Position numbers and translations under genes: made by a program
Assembly: GCA_903868125.1 (NCBI GenBank)
Contig: CAIPUE010000023.1
Span: forward strand, 105,877-169,876
Source of the DNA: an uncultured bacterium
GTDB taxonomy: Bacteria; Cyanobacteriota; Vampirovibrionia; Gastranaerophilales; Gastranaerophilaceae
DNA: 64,000 nt
Reading direction: 5' to 3'
The notes under the pieces: generated by a model
Told to the model about the DNA's origin: nothing
Seen by the model: the letters and a program-made list of their open reading frames with translations, nothing else
The model's database searches: none
In this document: piece after piece, positions 7,391 to 15,937 of the stretch
Position numbering within the stretch: the stretch's first letter is position 1
Layout: each line of letters opens with the position of its first letter

Positions 7391-8457
7391 TAAAAATCTT
7401 CAGGCTTGAAGTCAAGACATTCAACTGATGCTTTTTGCGTTGGTAAAATGAATTTTATTTTGCCGTCTTCAACTTTTTTGTCGGAGTACATTGCATCAAT
7501 CAATTTTTTTTGATTAAATTTTGGTGTCTTTCCAATTAAATTATATTTTTTAATAAGTTCAAATGATTGATTTTTATATTCCTCGGTAATTAATCCTTTT
7601 TTACATGCTAAAGCAATCGCAAAATTCATGCCAATCGCCACGGCTTCGCCGTGAGTATATTTTTTATAATTCGTAACTTGTTCAATTGCATGCCCTAATG
7701 TATGTCCAAAGTTAAGAATTTTTCTCAATCCCTGTTCTTTTTCGTCTTTCGCAACAACAGAAGCTTTTAGTTCGAGTGATATTTTTATAATTTTAGCTAA
7801 AACTTCTTCATCACGTGATAATATTTTGTCCGAATTTTTTTCAAGAAACTCAAAAAAATTGTATTCATAATCAGTCTGACAACTTTTTTCTATAAAAGCG
7901 TATTTTATAACTTCGCTTAACCCTGTTTTAAATTGACGTTCATCAAGTGTTTTAAGAAAATTAAGGTTACAAAAAACAGCTTTTGGCTGATAAAATGCCC
8001 CGACCATATTTTTTCCAAAATCGGTATTAATTCCGACTTTACCACCGACTGAGGAATCTACACAGGCGAGCAAGGTCGTTGGTATCTGAATAAAATCAAT
8101 TCCTCTGAGATAAGTCGCAGCCACAAATCCTGAGATATCGCCAACTACACCGCCGCCAATGGCGATAATGGCATCTTTTCTTTCGAGTTTGTTTTTTAGG
8201 GCAAAATTTAAAATACGCTGATAATTTTTGAGATTTTTTTGTCTTTCGCCGTCCTTTAATACGTATTTTATGCTATTTTTAAAACTTAATTTCTCTCCAT
8301 AAATTTTGTTAACCTTTTCACTTACAACAAGAAGTATCTTGTTTGCTTTTGTGTAATTGAAAACGCTTTTTTCAAGATTTTCTATCAAATCAAAGTTTAT
8401 AAAAATGGGATATTGTTTTTCTGCAGATAGTTCTACGAGCAATTTTTCATCTAACAT
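7387..8457 (-). CDS. aroB: 3-dehydroquinate synthase
   Basis: AroB converts DAHP to 3-dehydroquinate with NAD and a divalent metal in the shikimate pathway. The protein has 356 aa, normal length. The NAD-binding GGGVVGDISGF lies at 101-111, followed by PTTLLACVDSSVGGKVGINT and the metal ligand region NFGHTLGHAIE and YTHGEAVAIGM. It is the last gene of the operon NTF2-like protein, aroC, aroK, aroB. Its start overlaps the end of aroK by 11 bp. The gene runs tail to tail into fliD with overlapping stop codons and no visible terminator. Confidence 0.97.
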   Translation of the reverse strand: MLDEKLLVELSAEKQYPIFINFDLIENLEKSVFNYTKANKILLVVSEKVNKIYGEKLSFKNSIKYVLKDGERQKNLKNYQRILNFALKNKLERKDAIIAIGGGVVGDISGFVAATYLRGIDFIQIPTTLLACVDSSVGGKVGINTDFGKNMVGAFYQPKAVFCNLNFLKTLDERQFKTGLSEVIKYAFIEKSCQTDYEYNFFEFLEKNSDKILSRDEEVLAKIIKISLELKASVVAKDEKEQGLRKILNFGHTLGHAIEQVTNYKKYTHGEAVAIGMNFAIALACKKGLITEEYKNQSFELIKKYNLIGKTPKFNQKKLIDAMYSDKKVEDGKIKFILPTQKASVECLDFKPEDFY

Positions 8458-8977
8458 AATTTTCGTACTCTTTTAAAATATCGTTCAAGATAGTATAAGC
8501 TTGTTTTTGGTAGGTGTCAATTACAAAATTCGCCTTAAAATAATTTTTTTCTCTTTTAATCAATAATTTTTCAATAATTTTTTGTGGAGAATTTTCATTT
8601 AAAAGAGGACGATGGGTTTCGTTTTCAACCCTTCTAAAAAGTTCTTTTGCCGGAGTTTTTAAATAAAAAGTAATTCCATTTTGGTTAAGAAGTTTTATAT
8701 TTTCGGGGTTTTCAAATGCCCCGCCGCCGATAGAAATTATATGGTTTCTGGTTTGAGAGAATTCTTTTATTATTTTATTTTCCAGTTTCCTAAAATGTTT
8801 TTCAGAATATTTTTCAAAAATTTCAGAAATAGTTAAGCCCGCATTTTTTTCGATTTCGTCATCGGTATCAATGTAGGTAAAATGAGCCAAAAGTCTGGCT
8901 AATTTCCCTCCAATGTAAGATTTTCCGGCACCGGGCATGCCGACCAAAATTATATTAAGATTATCTTGTATTTCCAA
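8447..8977 (-). CDS. aroK: Shikimate kinase
   Basis: Phosphorylates shikimate using ATP. The protein has 176 aa, family length. The Walker A motif GMPGAGKS lies at 13-20, the shikimate-binding DTDDEIE at about 37-43, GGG at 84-86, and a lid region with RPLL. aroC ends only 4 bp upstream and aroB overlaps downstream, so the three are cotranscribed and probably translationally coupled. Confidence 0.96.
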   Translation of the reverse strand: MEIQDNLNIILVGMPGAGKSYIGGKLARLLAHFTYIDTDDEIEKNAGLTISEIFEKYSEKHFRKLENKIIKEFSQTRNHIISIGGGAFENPENIKLLNQNGITFYLKTPAKELFRRVENETHRPLLNENSPQKIIEKLLIKREKNYFKANFVIDTYQKQAYTILNDILKEYENYVR

Positions 8978-8981
8978 TTTC

Positions 8982-10082
8982 TTAAATCCTGTTTGAGTAA
9001 TTTCTGCTTGAATAACAATTTTTTATTTCAGTAATATTATCTTGTCCGAATTTATCTAAAAACGCGTCCACCAAAACACAAGCAACCATTGCTTCTGCAA
9101 CAACCGCGCAGGCTGAAACGGCACAAACATCTGAACGTTCAAAATGAGCTTCGCTTTGAGAATTATCTTTAAAATCTATGGTTGCAAGTGGCTTTTTTAA
9201 TGTAGGTATAGGCTTCATAGTTGCTTTAACAACTAAATTCTCGCCATTTGTCATTCCGCCTTCAAGTCCGCCTGCGTTATTTGTTTTTCTAAAATATTTG
9301 TTATTTTCAACAAATATTTCATCGTGCATCTTGCTTCCAAAAACATTTGCGCAACCTACCCCAAGACCGATTTCAACCGCTTTAACGGCAGGAATATTCA
9401 TAACCGCCTGTGCGATAAGCCCATCGAGTTTTCTATCCCATTGCACATGTGAACCCAATCCTACAGGTAAATTTTCAAATACTATTTGGAAATTGCCACC
9501 CAACGTATCACCTTGGTTTTGTGCAGTTTCTATTTTTTCTTTAATCTTAGTGTCTTCATTTTCGCCGCCAATGCTAATAATTTGAGAATAGCAAGTTATA
9601 TCAAATTCTTTTAAAATTTGCTTTGCGATAGCCCCTATTGCAACATCTATTGCTGTCTTTCTTGCACTTGAACGCTCCAATACATCTCTTAAATCTTTCA
9701 AGTCATATTTTATAGCCCCCGCCAAATCAGCATGCCCCGGACGCGGCTTTGTAAAAGATTTTTCGACTTCTTCAATGTCGTCTTGAGCACCAATTTTTTC
9801 AATGCTCATAATCGTTTTCCAATTCTCAAAATCTTTGTTTATAATCTCCAAACAAATCGGTGCACCGGTAGTTTTGCCGAATCTGACCCCTGATTTAATT
9901 TCAATCGTATCAGTTTCGATTTTCATCCTGCCACCACGCCCCCATCCGCCTTGTCGGCGTTTAAGTTCATCATTGATAAAATTTACATCAATTTCAAATC
10001 CGGCAGGAACCCCATCTATTATGCAATTTAGACATTTTCCATGTGATTCGCCTGATGTTAGAAATCTGAAATTATTTAGCAT
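8982..10082 (-). CDS. aroC: Chorismate synthase
   Basis: Converts EPSP to chorismate with reduced FMN. The protein has 366 aa. The family signatures are visible: GESHGKCLNCIIDGVPAG near residue 12, RRQGGWGRGGRM, KPRPGHADLAGAIKY, RSSARKT and GGLEGGMTNGE. It follows a small secreted-protein gene by 9 bp and precedes aroK by 4 bp. Together with aroB and aroK it supplies three of the seven shikimate steps; aroA, aroD, aroE and aroF/G are not in this window. Confidence 0.97.
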   Translation of the reverse strand: MLNNFRFLTSGESHGKCLNCIIDGVPAGFEIDVNFINDELKRRQGGWGRGGRMKIETDTIEIKSGVRFGKTTGAPICLEIINKDFENWKTIMSIEKIGAQDDIEEVEKSFTKPRPGHADLAGAIKYDLKDLRDVLERSSARKTAIDVAIGAIAKQILKEFDITCYSQIISIGGENEDTKIKEKIETAQNQGDTLGGNFQIVFENLPVGLGSHVQWDRKLDGLIAQAVMNIPAVKAVEIGLGVGCANVFGSKMHDEIFVENNKYFRKTNNAGGLEGGMTNGENLVVKATMKPIPTLKKPLATIDFKDNSQSEAHFERSDVCAVSACAVVAEAMVACVLVDAFLDKFGQDNITEIKNCYSSRNYSNRI

Positions 10083-10091
10083 GAGTTTTCC

Positions 10092-10556
10092 TTATTTTGC
10101 ATATTTTAAGAAAATTTGTTCTTTTGTTTGCATTAATTCTTCAACAATAAGCCATTTTCCGTTAGGCTGTTTTTTTACTACCATTGAGGACTTTAATTTA
10201 TAATCACTCAGGGAAGGTTTTCTTATTGAATCTATTTTGTAACCGTTTGGAGTTTTGGTAACGGTAATATTTGAATACTGGTTTTTATAATGTTTTAGTT
10301 TGGCAATTTTTGAACTCAATCTCATTTGTTTCCTGTAAGCGTCTATCGAAAAAGGAACATTTACCAGTTTTCCATCGGGTTTTACAACCTGTCGGATGAT
10401 TTTTGCGTCATCTGAATACATGTCCAACAATGATGCGCCGTAATTGTTGGAAGTTTGAATAAAACTGTTAAAAAAGTTAAGCGCCTCTTGCTGTTCATTC
10501 GCAAAAACACCTAAACCAAGCATTAAAAAAATAAATGTTAATAAAAGTTTTTTCAT
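10092..10556 (-). CDS. Secreted NTF2-like hypothetical protein
   Basis: The protein has 154 aa with a clear signal peptide (KK, then LLLTFIFLMLGLGVFA, cleavage near ANE). The mature part looks like an NTF2/SnoaL-type cone: an N-terminal helix pair, DMYSDDAKIIRQ, and alternating strands ending in KKQPNGKWLIVEELM. That fold assignment is an inference from pattern only. It is the first gene of the aro operon, 9 bp before aroC; the association may be only operonic. AGGAGAAATTAA stands before the ATG. Confidence 0.6.
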   Translation of the reverse strand: MKKLLLTFIFLMLGLGVFANEQQEALNFFNSFIQTSNNYGASLLDMYSDDAKIIRQVVKPDGKLVNVPFSIDAYRKQMRLSSKIAKLKHYKNQYSNITVTKTPNGYKIDSIRKPSLSDYKLKSSMVVKKQPNGKWLIVEELMQTKEQIFLKYAK

Positions 10557-10736
10557 TTAATTTCTCCTAAAAAATATTCTAGCATGAAGATACAAAAAAG
10601 GTTTCATATCTAACAATAAAAACAATAGTTTACAATCCTTTACAATTCATTGGACAAAAAGGCAATTTTTATGGAGTATATAACTTTATATATACATAGG
10701 ATATAATAAATATAAAATTTGGAGAGAATAAAGAAA

Positions 10737-11021
10737 ATGAAAATGATATTTGCAGCAACAAACGAAAAACAAGGAAACGGTAAATACTCTCCGTTGAGAA
10801 AACGTAAAAGAGCTAAAAAAGTTGAACAAAATCCTAATGAATTCAAATATTTAACAAATAACGATTTAACTATGAGATTTAACAATTCAAGAGATCCAAT
10901 CTATTTTGCGTTTGACTACTTGGAAAATAGAAGTTTACCTGAATTAGTCGGGGATTTAGTTAAAGATTCTTTCTTTGAAATTACAAATTTTGTTTCTAAA
11001 GTAATCTCAAAGGCTGCATAG
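10737..11021 (+). CDS. Small basic hypothetical protein
   Basis: The protein has 94 aa. A very basic patch (KYSPLRKRKRAKKVEQ) near the N-terminus is followed by an amphipathic C-terminal half ending in FEITNFVSKVISKAA. TATAAT at 10702-10707 and GGAGAG at 10721-10726 support transcription and the ATG at 10737 rather than an upstream TTG at 10719. It stands alone between divergent and parallel neighbours. No family is recognised. Confidence 0.55.
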   Translation: MKMIFAATNEKQGNGKYSPLRKRKRAKKVEQNPNEFKYLTNNDLTMRFNNSRDPIYFAFDYLENRSLPELVGDLVKDSFFEITNFVSKVISKAA

Positions 11022-11083
11022 AGTGGTTCTTGCGAAAAGTCCATGAAATACGCTCATTACTTAAGTTGATGCTAGATTTTTTT

Positions 11084-11110
11084 GTTGTCGGGCAGGAATG
11101 CCCGACCTAC
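11084..11110 (-). repeat. GTAG-headed palindrome (REP-like)
   Basis: Read on the minus strand it is GTAGG, then TCGGGCA, loop TTCC, TGCCCGA, CAAC. It is of the same type as 52824-52850 and 56631-56657, with a different loop. Confidence 0.7.
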
Positions 11111-11270
11111 TGCCCAAAGCAAAGTCAGGGTTTAATATTCAATTATATTAACATTTCACTAACTTATCCGTTAAACCGCATAGAGTTTAGAATTATTTAT
11201 CTTCTTATGTTTGTTGTATAATGGTAGTAATTACACAGCATACATATAAAATAGCGAGAAGATAAAAATT

Positions 11271-12890
11271 ATGATATCAACAAGTAAATTAACCGTAAGA
11301 TTCGGAGCGCAGCCTTTGTTTGAGGATGTAAACGTGAAATTCACCCCTGGGAATTGCTACGGGCTCATCGGTGCAAACGGATCAGGAAAAAGTACTTTTT
11401 TAAAAGTACTTTCAGGTGAAATCGAGCAAACATCAGGCGAAGTCCATATCCAAAAAGGGCAAAGACTGGCAGTTTTGAAACAAAACCACTATGAATTTGA
11501 TGAACATACTGTTATTGATACCGTAATTATGGGGCATAAAAAGCTTTATTCTATAATGAAAGAAAAGGACGAACTTTATGCAAAGCCTGATTTTAATGAC
11601 GAAGATGGGATAAAAGTTTCGCATCTGGAATCGGAGTTCGCAGAACTTGACGGTTGGCAGTCCGAATCAATGGCGGCTTCTTTGTTGAACGATTTAGGGA
11701 TTAACAACGACTTACATTATTCATTGATGAGTGATCTTGCGGGTAGTGAAAAGGTTCGGGTTTTATTGGCACAGGCGTTGTTCGGCAACCCTGACATTTT
11801 GCTTTTGGATGAACCGACAAACCACTTGGATATCAGCACAATTAAATGGTTGGAAGAATTTTTAATCGAGTTTCAAAACACCGTTATTGTCGTGTCGCAC
11901 GATAGAAATTTCTTGGATAATGTTTGTACGCATATTGCGGATATTGATTTTGGCAAAATTCAACTGTATCCGGGGAATTACTCGTTTTGGTCTCAGGCAA
12001 GCCAGTTGATAATGAAGCAAAGAGAAGAAAAAAATAAAGAAACTACAGAGAAAATGGAAGAATTAAAAAACTTTATCGCAAGATTTAGTGCGAATGCTTC
12101 TAAAGCAAAGCAGGCGACTTCGAGAAAAAATATTTTGGATAAGCTTACGCTTGAAGATATTAAGCCGTCTTCAAGACAGTATCCGAGAATTAGATTTAAT
12201 TACGTTAAAATCCCTGGTAAAGATGTTTTACACGTAAAAGATTTATGTAAATCAATAGACGGAAATGTTTTGTTCAATAATTTCGCCATGGATTTGTATC
12301 AGGGGCAAAAAGTTGCGTTCTTGGCAAAAGATCCTTTAATTATTACGACTTTATTCCAGATTTTGACGGGGGAACTCGAGCCTGATAGCGGAGAGTTTAG
12401 ATGGGGCGTAACGGCTACTCATTCGTATTTTCCAAAAGACAATAATAAGTTTTTTGAAGAGGATATTAATCTTAGTCAATGGTTAGCACAATATTCGCCT
12501 GATCAGCATGTTAACTTTTTAAGAGGATATCTTGGCAGAATGTTGTTCACGGGAGAAGACGCTGAAAAGAGTGCAACAGTGCTTTCAGGTGGTGAAAAAG
12601 TCAGATGTATGTTGGCGAAGATGATGGTTTCAGAAACAAACGTTTTGATAATGGATGAGCCGACAAACCATTTGGATTTAGAATCAATAACGGCTTTAAA
12701 CAATTCTCTGATTGAATTTAGCGGAACGGTTTTGTTTACTTCACAGGATCATCAGTTTATACAAACTGTCGCAGATAGAATTATCGAAATATCACCTAGC
12801 GGGTTTATCAGTACACACGAAAAATATGAAGATTACATTTTGAGTGCGGACATTAAAAAACGCAGAGAAAAATTGTATTCTAAGGTGTAA
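11271..12890 (+). CDS. ABC-F family ATPase, YbiT-like, with a degenerate second ATP site
   Basis: ABC-F proteins bind the ribosomal E site and act on stalled or special translation states. The protein has 539 aa and aligns end to end with E. coli YbiT as I remember it. NBD1 has Walker A GANGSGKS (34-41), a weak signature AGSEKV (156-161), Walker B LLLDEP (176-181) and SHD (209-211). The linker (240-300) has the YbiT-type FIARFSANASKAKQATSR. In NBD2 the Walker A is lost (AKDPLIITT at 352-360, no GKS/T), while the signature LSGGEK (438-443) and Walker B (IMDEP) remain and the H-loop reads SQDH. One ATP site (Walker A1 with signature 2) should work; the other should not. Confidence 0.9.
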   Translation: MISTSKLTVRFGAQPLFEDVNVKFTPGNCYGLIGANGSGKSTFLKVLSGEIEQTSGEVHIQKGQRLAVLKQNHYEFDEHTVIDTVIMGHKKLYSIMKEKDELYAKPDFNDEDGIKVSHLESEFAELDGWQSESMAASLLNDLGINNDLHYSLMSDLAGSEKVRVLLAQALFGNPDILLLDEPTNHLDISTIKWLEEFLIEFQNTVIVVSHDRNFLDNVCTHIADIDFGKIQLYPGNYSFWSQASQLIMKQREEKNKETTEKMEELKNFIARFSANASKAKQATSRKNILDKLTLEDIKPSSRQYPRIRFNYVKIPGKDVLHVKDLCKSIDGNVLFNNFAMDLYQGQKVAFLAKDPLIITTLFQILTGELEPDSGEFRWGVTATHSYFPKDNNKFFEEDINLSQWLAQYSPDQHVNFLRGYLGRMLFTGEDAEKSATVLSGGEKVRCMLAKMMVSETNVLIMDEPTNHLDLESITALNNSLIEFSGTVLFTSQDHQFIQTVADRIIEISPSGFISTHEKYEDYILSADIKKRREKLYSKV

Positions 12891-12897
12891 TATTTAA

Positions 12898-12921
12898 GTC
12901 GGTGCGTAAGACGCATCCTAC
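12898..12921 (-). repeat. GTAG-headed palindrome (REP-like)
   Basis: On the minus strand the order is GTAGG, ATGCGTC, loop TTA, CGCACC, GAC. It lies between the convergent ABC-F and hydrolase genes, where it could also serve as a weak terminator hairpin. Confidence 0.6.
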
Positions 12922-12930
12922 TGCTGCAAT

Positions 12931-13701
12931 TTATTTTAAATACTTAATAATCCACCTTGTAATGTCTTGAGACATTGTGGGGTTTGTTTTAAGCATTAGC
13001 ATACCCATTCCGCCTTCAGGATAGTTTTTTGCGTAAAATCCGCCTTGAGCAAATTTGGACAATTTTATTTCTTCTTGCATGCAATATTTGTCTTTTGTAC
13101 TTACCATTGACAAAATCGGAATATTTCCCATTTCGACCATAGCAATAGGAATGTATAGTCCTTTAAATGAAGTTGTCGGGGATATTAAAACGATTGTTTT
13201 GGGTTTTTTCTTTAATTCTTTTGACACTAAAACTGCCGCATTTGCTCCAATATCTGCTCCCACTATTGCCATATTATCTAATGAAACTTTTTTTGATTGT
13301 TTTTGAGCCTGATCTAAAACCGTGATAATATCGCTTGGCATTTTTTGATATGTTTTTGTTTGGAAATATACCCATGGTTTTTTTTGAAAACCGGTAGTAT
13401 AAATGCTTTTTCCATGTCCTCTTAAATCAATTGCAATGACCGCATACCCCGCATTGTTTAAATCAGGAATTAAATTTACCCAATCCTCACTGGAATATCC
13501 CAACGAATGAAGCAATACAACTGTCGGGTATTTTGTAACTCCTTCTATTTTTGCATAGCTTAAGGTTGCTTTGATAATCCTTGCATCTTTGGTTTGAGTC
13601 TCAATTTCTTTTTTAATCGTTTTACAGTAAGCACTTTGTGTAGTGCCTGTGAAAACAAAAACTGTTAAAATAAAAATTAATACTTCTTTAATTATTTTCA
13701 T
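12931..13701 (-). CDS. Secreted alpha/beta hydrolase
   Basis: The protein has 256 aa from the ATG at 13701: a signal peptide (KIIKEVLIFILTVFVFTGTT) and then an alpha/beta hydrolase fold. VVLLHSLGYSSEDW gives the oxyanion strand, DLRGHGKS the second conserved block, and GADIGANAA stands where the nucleophile elbow G-x-S-x-G is expected, with Asp in place of Ser. This suggests either a dienelactone-hydrolase-like relative or a non-hydrolytic homologue. An in-frame ATG at 13719 lies closer to TATAAT (reverse complement of ATTATA at 13733-13738) and could be used; the one at 13734 overlaps the -10 box and is excluded. Confidence 0.75.
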   Translation of the reverse strand: MKIIKEVLIFILTVFVFTGTTQSAYCKTIKKEIETQTKDARIIKATLSYAKIEGVTKYPTVVLLHSLGYSSEDWVNLIPDLNNAGYAVIAIDLRGHGKSIYTTGFQKKPWVYFQTKTYQKMPSDIITVLDQAQKQSKKVSLDNMAIVGADIGANAAVLVSKELKKKPKTIVLISPTTSFKGLYIPIAMVEMGNIPILSMVSTKDKYCMQEEIKLSKFAQGGFYAKNYPEGGMGMLMLKTNPTMSQDITRWIIKYLK

Positions 13702-13758
13702 AATTCGAGTGTTTCCCATCTTCTTACTTAGCATTATACAATAAAATATTAAAATAAG

Positions 13759-13792
13759 TTACAATATTGTTAATTTCATTCAAATATTGTAA
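13759..13792. promoter_or_regulatory. Perfect inverted repeat in a divergent promoter region
   Basis: TTACAATATT (13759-13768) and AATATTGTAA (13783-13792) are exact reverse complements with a 14-bp centre. The right arm overlaps a possible -35 (TTGTAA) for TATAAT at 13808-13813, which serves the gene at 13842. This placement is what an operator would show; a cruciform or hairpin is the alternative. Confidence 0.45.
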
Positions 13793-13841
13793 AAAAAAGC
13801 CGTTATATATAATATAAGTACTAACGGAGGAAACACCTACA

Positions 13842-14786
13842 ATGGGTATCACTTTAGACGCAGATTTATACTTGCTGTGTAGCATGTTTAACATCAATTA
13901 TCGAAAGCTTTCTGATGAATATTCAGGCTTGTCGGTAGAAGAGATTATGAAAAAGGAAGCTAAGCAGGGCAATACTGCGGCGGCAAATTTTGATGCCTCA
14001 ATTTTAGGAAATCCTGTTAAATTTATCGAATTATTTGGGTTGCAAAATTGTGGGAATAAATATGCGATATTAAGCAACATGAATGAATATGATTTGAAAG
14101 AACTTCTTCCTTTGTTAAATCAAGCCGATTTGGTTGCAGGGCTTAATTTTTTTACCAAAGATAAATTAATAGATTTGATTGGCGGGCTACCGATAGAACA
14201 ATTGGTTAAGCTTACGTTTGAAATGTTTTCCCCTGAACAGCTTATGCAGTATATGCCGGAAGACCAATTAAATAAAGTTCTAACCTCTCCTGACATGGAT
14301 AAGGATCTTGAAATAAAATATTTGCAGACATTGAAACCTGAAATTTTGGCTCAAATGCTTGAGGCTGCAACAGGACAGCCGGTATCAGGCTCTCAGGATG
14401 TAGGTCTTGACGGGAAGGCAGATTTCAATATCGAAAGTTTGATGAAGCAGATTAGTGAGCTTCCTGATGATAAGTTTAGAGAAGCAATGATGGGCATCCC
14501 GCTTGCAAATAAACAAAATTTCGTTTTAAAAATGGCTAAAGAAAATCCAAAAATTTTCCAATTGTTTGATGCCAGTGCTTATACAAATATTATCGATTAT
14601 AGAAGAAACAAAGAAGATATCGTTAAAGCGTCCATTGTTATCAAACATGCTCAACTTGTCGAAATGATTAAAGAATTGCCTCGAGATTTAACCGCAGTAG
14701 TACTTACGCAAATTGATACAAAAAAATTCGCAGATGTATTGCTTAAAAGTTTTAAAAATATCATTAGTCAGATTATTGCGGGATGA
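13842..14786 (+). CDS. Helical-repeat protein resembling the MgtE N-domain or FliG helices, unknown function
   Basis: The protein has 314 aa with no signal or membrane segments. It is built from short helices with recurring L-P-x-E-Q-L and LxxLP turns (LKELLPLLNQADL, IEQLVKLTFEMFSPEQLMQ, MPEDQLNKVL, LPDDKFREAMMGIPL), the style of MgtE N-terminal and FliG armadillo-like helices. It lacks the CBS and transport domains of MgtE. A strong ribosome site (CGGAGGAAAC) precedes the ATG and a palindrome overlaps its promoter. Function is unknown; a scaffold or interaction role is only a guess. Confidence 0.7.
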   Translation: MGITLDADLYLLCSMFNINYRKLSDEYSGLSVEEIMKKEAKQGNTAAANFDASILGNPVKFIELFGLQNCGNKYAILSNMNEYDLKELLPLLNQADLVAGLNFFTKDKLIDLIGGLPIEQLVKLTFEMFSPEQLMQYMPEDQLNKVLTSPDMDKDLEIKYLQTLKPEILAQMLEAATGQPVSGSQDVGLDGKADFNIESLMKQISELPDDKFREAMMGIPLANKQNFVLKMAKENPKIFQLFDASAYTNIIDYRRNKEDIVKASIVIKHAQLVEMIKELPRDLTAVVLTQIDTKKFADVLLKSFKNIISQIIAG

Positions 14787-14805
14787 TAATGGGTGAAATG
14801 CATAA

Positions 14806-15327
14806 TTACCCATTCAAAAATTCGATTAAAAACTCTAAGGCTTTTTGAGAAAACATAAATTTCATTGTTTTTCTTTTATAGTTGGGATTGAGTTCAAATT
14901 TTTTAATTTTTGTGGAGCATTTGTTTTTGATAGCAACGTATAAAAGTCCCACGTTTTTGTTTTTTGAGGCCCCTGCGGGGCCCGCAATACCTGTTGTGAC
15001 AAGCGCAACATCACAGTTTGTTTTTTCAAAAAGCCCTTCAGCCATCTCTTTTGCACATTCTTCGCTTATTGCACCGTGTTTCGATAGTGTTTGCTCGCTT
15101 ACGTTCAGAAGCTTCGTTTTAGCTTCGTTGGCGTAGGTTACGTAATTTTCTTTAATATAAGCCGAGCTTCCCGCAACATCTGTTAGACGGGAGCTGATAA
15201 GCCCGCCTGTACAGGATTCTGCAACGGAAATAGTCATGGAGTTTCTGAGCAGAATTTTTGCAATGGATTGCTCTGTTTTTGTATCAATTTGTTTGAAAAA
15301 AAGTTTTATATTTTCGAGTGTTGTCAT
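14806..15327 (-). CDS. pncC: Nicotinamide-nucleotide amidase (CinA C-terminal domain, stand-alone)
   Basis: Hydrolyses NMN to NaMN plus ammonia in pyridine nucleotide salvage. The protein has 173 aa and is the PncC domain only: SVAESCTGGLISSRLTDVAG (the catalytic-serine block), followed by YANEAKTKLLNVSEQTL and VTTGIAGPAG. The N-terminal COG1058/MocR-like half of full CinA is absent, as in E. coli PncC/YgaD. It is convergent with the preceding gene, 19 bp apart. Confidence 0.9.
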   Translation of the reverse strand: MTTLENIKLFFKQIDTKTEQSIAKILLRNSMTISVAESCTGGLISSRLTDVAGSSAYIKENYVTYANEAKTKLLNVSEQTLSKHGAISEECAKEMAEGLFEKTNCDVALVTTGIAGPAGASKNKNVGLLYVAIKNKCSTKIKKFELNPNYKRKTMKFMFSQKALEFLIEFLNG

Positions 15328-15412
15328 TGTATTAATTTAATCCGTAAGATTATTTTTGTCAATCGCTTGGCGAAGATAGTTAAGATAAGATAAAAACAGT
15401 TAAAAATGGTAA

Positions 15413-15448
15413 AACTTTTCAACTATTCGACTTTTCAACTATTCAACT
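15413..15448 (+). repeat. Octamer tandem repeat
   Basis: The units are AACTTTTC, AACTATTC, GACTTTTC, AACTATTC and AACT, in a perfect 8-bp register. The same octamers occur inside prmC (4243-4274) and at 30736-30772. Confidence 0.75.
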
Positions 15449-15487
15449 AAATTATTACAAAAAGTACACAAAACATGAAAATTGTTG

Positions 15488-15516
15488 TTGACAGTGAATT
15501 TTGTTTGTTATACGAT
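15488..15516 (+). promoter_or_regulatory. Promoter of the ribosomal protein operon, with leader
   Basis: TTGACA (15488-15493), a 17-bp spacer and TACGAT (15511-15516) form the best consensus promoter in the window. The predicted start near 15523 gives a leader of about 94 nt. The leader contains a hairpin with the arms AAGTGATGATATGGC and GGCCTTATTTTTCACC (about 15553-15593), a candidate site for r-protein autoregulation. AAAGGAAAAC precedes rpsJ. Confidence 0.7.
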
Positions 15517-15616
15517 TAGGGTCACTTGAGGTTTTACACTTTAAGAAATAGCAGAAAAGTGATGATATGGCTTTTTCAGGCCTTATTTTTCACCAAAAAT
15601 AACAAAGGAAAACAAA

Positions 15617-15937
15617 ATGGCAACCGAAACAAAAAGACAAAGAATCAGGGTTTGTTTAAAGGCATATGATCACAAGTTGATTGATGTGTCAGCTGACAAA
15701 ATCGTTGAGACAGCTAAAAGAACGGACGCTAAAGTTGCAGGTCCTATTCCTTTGCCGACAAAAAGACGTATATACTGTGTTTTGCGCTCCCCTCACGTAG
15801 ATAAAAAATCAAGAGAACATTTCGAGATGAGAACGCACAAAAGAATTATAGATATATACGACCCGACTCAACAGACAACTGAAGAGTTAAGTAGATTAGA
15901 CTTACCGGCGGGTGTTGATATAGAGGTTAAACTGTAA
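15617..15937 (+). CDS. rpsJ: 30S ribosomal protein S10
   Basis: S10 is a 30S head protein and also NusE in antitermination. The protein has 106 aa with the standard features [49 protein letters not shown] and the C-terminal [11 protein letters not shown]. It is the first gene of the cluster. The usual upstream partners (rpsL, rpsG, fusA, tuf) are not here, and it has its own strong promoter. Confidence 0.98.
   Translation: MATETKRQRIRVCLKAYDHKLIDVSADKIVETAKRTDAKVAGPIPLPTKRRIYCVLRSPHVDKKSREHFEMRTHKRIIDIYDPTQQTTEELSRLDLPAGVDIEVKL

Noticed and set aside
11030..11221. 63-codon frame before the ABC-F gene
   Set aside because: It runs through a REP-like palindrome, has no ribosome site and shows no protein-like composition.
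13258..13270. Secreted hydrolase as a certain serine esterase
   Set aside because: The nucleophile elbow reads GADIGA, so the catalytic serine cannot be assigned; only the fold is called.
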